Source: an uncultured Collinsella sp.
Lineage (GTDB): Bacteria > Actinomycetota > Coriobacteriia > Coriobacteriales > Coriobacteriaceae
Direction: 5' to 3'
NCBI GenBank assembly: GCA_900556285.1
Contig: USOF01000062.1
Coordinates: 1-6,752 of the forward strand
DNA length: 6,752 bases
Under the pieces are notes generated by a model. The model had not been told where the DNA came from, did no database searches, and worked only from the letters and a program-made list of their open reading frames with translations. The position numbers and the translations under genes were made by a program. This document shows positions 5,951-6,752 of the stretch, one piece after another (position 1 is the stretch's first letter; each line of letters starts with the position of its first letter).

Positions 5951-6082
5951 GAGCCCCGGGGAGGGCAAATATATAAGGTCGATCGCGAGTTCCGCACGAG
6001 CCGGAGAGCACTTAATGTGCTCTCCGTGCGAGTCAGGACTGTCCGAGCAGGCGACCTTATATATTTGCCCTCCCCGGGGCTC
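5951..6082. repeat. 132-base element with perfect 31-base inverted arms
   Basis: Positions 5951-5981 and 6052-6082 are perfect inverted repeats over 31 bases. Each arm begins with GAGCCCCGGGGAGGGC, containing the 8-base palindrome CCCCGGGG, and continues into the A/T-rich AAATATATAAGG. The 70-base core between them carries its own hairpin. The outer end lies 18 bases past the stop of the PFL-family gene. No target-site duplication is obvious at the flanks, and no T-tract follows either arm. As RNA it would fold into one very stable rod. It may be a terminator or 3' stabilising structure, a small non-autonomous mobile palindrome, or an invertible segment. It is far too long and exact to be chance. 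Confidence 0.93.
5993..6030. repeat. Inner hairpin of the inverted-repeat element
   Basis: CGGAGAGCAC (6002-6011) and GTGCTCTCCG (6017-6026) form a perfect 10-bp stem with a TTAAT loop. Outside it, CGCA (5993-5996) can pair with TGCG (6027-6030), leaving a 5-base bulge on the left. Its centre nearly coincides with that of the outer 31-base arms, so the whole element is one long palindrome with an unpaired bubble. Confidence 0.85.
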
Positions 6083-6100
6083 CTCGCCAGTCCCCCTCAG

Positions 6101-6752
6101 CTAGTTCTTCAGCGAGTTCAGCGGTGCCGGGAAGCGTCCACCACGGTGGGCAAGCACGGTGCCGGCGTTGGGGTTCACCGGCATGATGGGCGCACGGCCG
6201 AACAGACCGCCGTACTCAACGCAGTCGCCCACACCCTTGCCGATAGCGGGAATCACGCGCACGGCCGTGGTCTTGTTGTTGATGACGCCGATGGCCATCT
6301 CGTCGGCGATGATGCCGGCGATGGTCTCGACTGGGGTGTCGCCGGGGATGGCGATCATGTCCAGGCCAACGGAGCACACGCAGGTCATGGCCTCGAGCTT
6401 CTCGAGCGAAAGTGCGCCGGCCTCGACGGCAGCAATCATGCCGGCGTCCTCGGACACGGGGATAAAGGCGCCCGAGAGACCGCCCACGCTGGAGCTGGCC
6501 ATGACGCCGCCCTTCTTGACGGCATCGTTGAGCATGGCGAGCGCGCAGGTCGTGCCGGGGCCACCGCAGGTGCCCACGCCGATGATCTCGAGGATACGCG
6601 CGACGGAGTCGCCGATGGCGGGCGTGGGAGCCAGCGACAGGTCGACAATGCCCTTCTCGACACCCAGGCGACGGGCGGCCTCGCGGCTCATGAGCTCGCC
6701 GGCACGGGTGATCTTAAAGGCGGTCTGCTTAATCATCTCGGCGACTTCCATC
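6101..6752 (-). CDS. PFL family protein (DUF711/UPF0210), C-terminal part, 5' end outside window
   Basis: The visible 217 codons are the C-terminal half of a protein usually about 450 residues long. The first Met seen (6751) is internal in the family, so the gene runs off the right edge. Typical family segments are [38 protein letters not shown], the [20 protein letters not shown] stretch, [34 protein letters not shown], and [15 protein letters not shown]. The conserved end is [14 protein letters not shown]. The fold is related to the pyruvate formate-lyase barrel, but the family is not known to carry the glycyl radical, and its biochemical role is not established. Family members often lie next to an ACT-domain gene, which would be outside the window here. 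The frame ends in TAG with the large inverted repeat starting 18 bases beyond, which may shape its mRNA 3' end. Confidence 0.93.
   Translation of the reverse strand, partial: MEVAEMIKQTAFKITRAGELMSREAARRLGVEKGIVDLSLAPTPAIGDSVARILEIIGVGTCGGPGTTCALAMLNDAVKKGGVMASSSVGGLSGAFIPVSEDAGMIAAVEAGALSLEKLEAMTCVCSVGLDMIAIPGDTPVETIAGIIADEMAIGVINNKTTAVRVIPAIGKGVGDCVEYGGLFGRAPIMPVNPNAGTVLAHRGGRFPAPLNSLKN

Noticed and set aside
5777..6011. Small - strand open frames between the inverted repeat and the methyltransferase
   Set aside because: They start inside the repeat or its core, have no ribosome binding sites, overlap each other in different frames, and run through the terminator-like hairpin.
5951..6082. 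Retron-type noncoding RNA, suggested by inverted arms around a hairpin core
   Set aside because: No reverse transcriptase is in the window and the neighbours are housekeeping-type genes; the likeness is only in general shape.

Overview
The window looks like ordinary chromosome from a moderately high-GC, Gram-positive gut-type bacterium, most likely a Collinsella-like member of the Coriobacteriia. That assignment is inference. It rests on a short Bacillus-type NagB, a very large BTAD-type transcriptional regulator of a kind common in that class, a PFL-family (DUF711) protein, and the general codon choice. No rRNA, tRNA, CRISPR array, transposase or phage gene is visible. The first 50 bases are not genomic. 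They are an Illumina Nextera i7 adapter left on the contig end, so real sequence starts at base 51.

Left part (51-992, + strand): a short leader, then nagB (glucosamine-6-phosphate deaminase) with a clear ribosome binding site and a strong intrinsic terminator. Next comes about 390 bases without a convincing gene. It holds a perfect 14-base palindrome, a weak promoter candidate and a 9-base direct repeat, and it leads into a 998-residue regulator (1384-4380, + strand). That protein has a MalT/LAL-like P-loop NTPase at the N-terminus, a long helical middle, and a SARP-type winged helix plus BTAD domain at the C-terminus.

Right part (4379-6752, - strand): yhbY (a CRM-domain ribosome-assembly factor) converges on the regulator gene, and its terminator T-tract overlaps the regulator's stop codon. 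Upstream of yhbY lies a SAM-dependent methyltransferase that most likely starts at GTG behind an ideal ribosome binding site. An intrinsic-terminator-like hairpin sits just before that site. At the right edge is the C-terminal half of a PFL/DUF711 gene, running off the window.

The least explained structure is between the PFL gene and the methyltransferase. It is a 132-base element with perfect 31-base inverted arms (5951-5981 and 6052-6082) around a 70-base core that contains its own 10-bp hairpin. It could be a very large RNA hairpin, a small non-autonomous mobile palindrome, or an invertible segment; the sequence alone does not decide. The genes do not form an obvious shared pathway. nagB belongs to amino-sugar catabolism, yhbY to ribosome assembly, and the regulator's targets cannot be read from the window.
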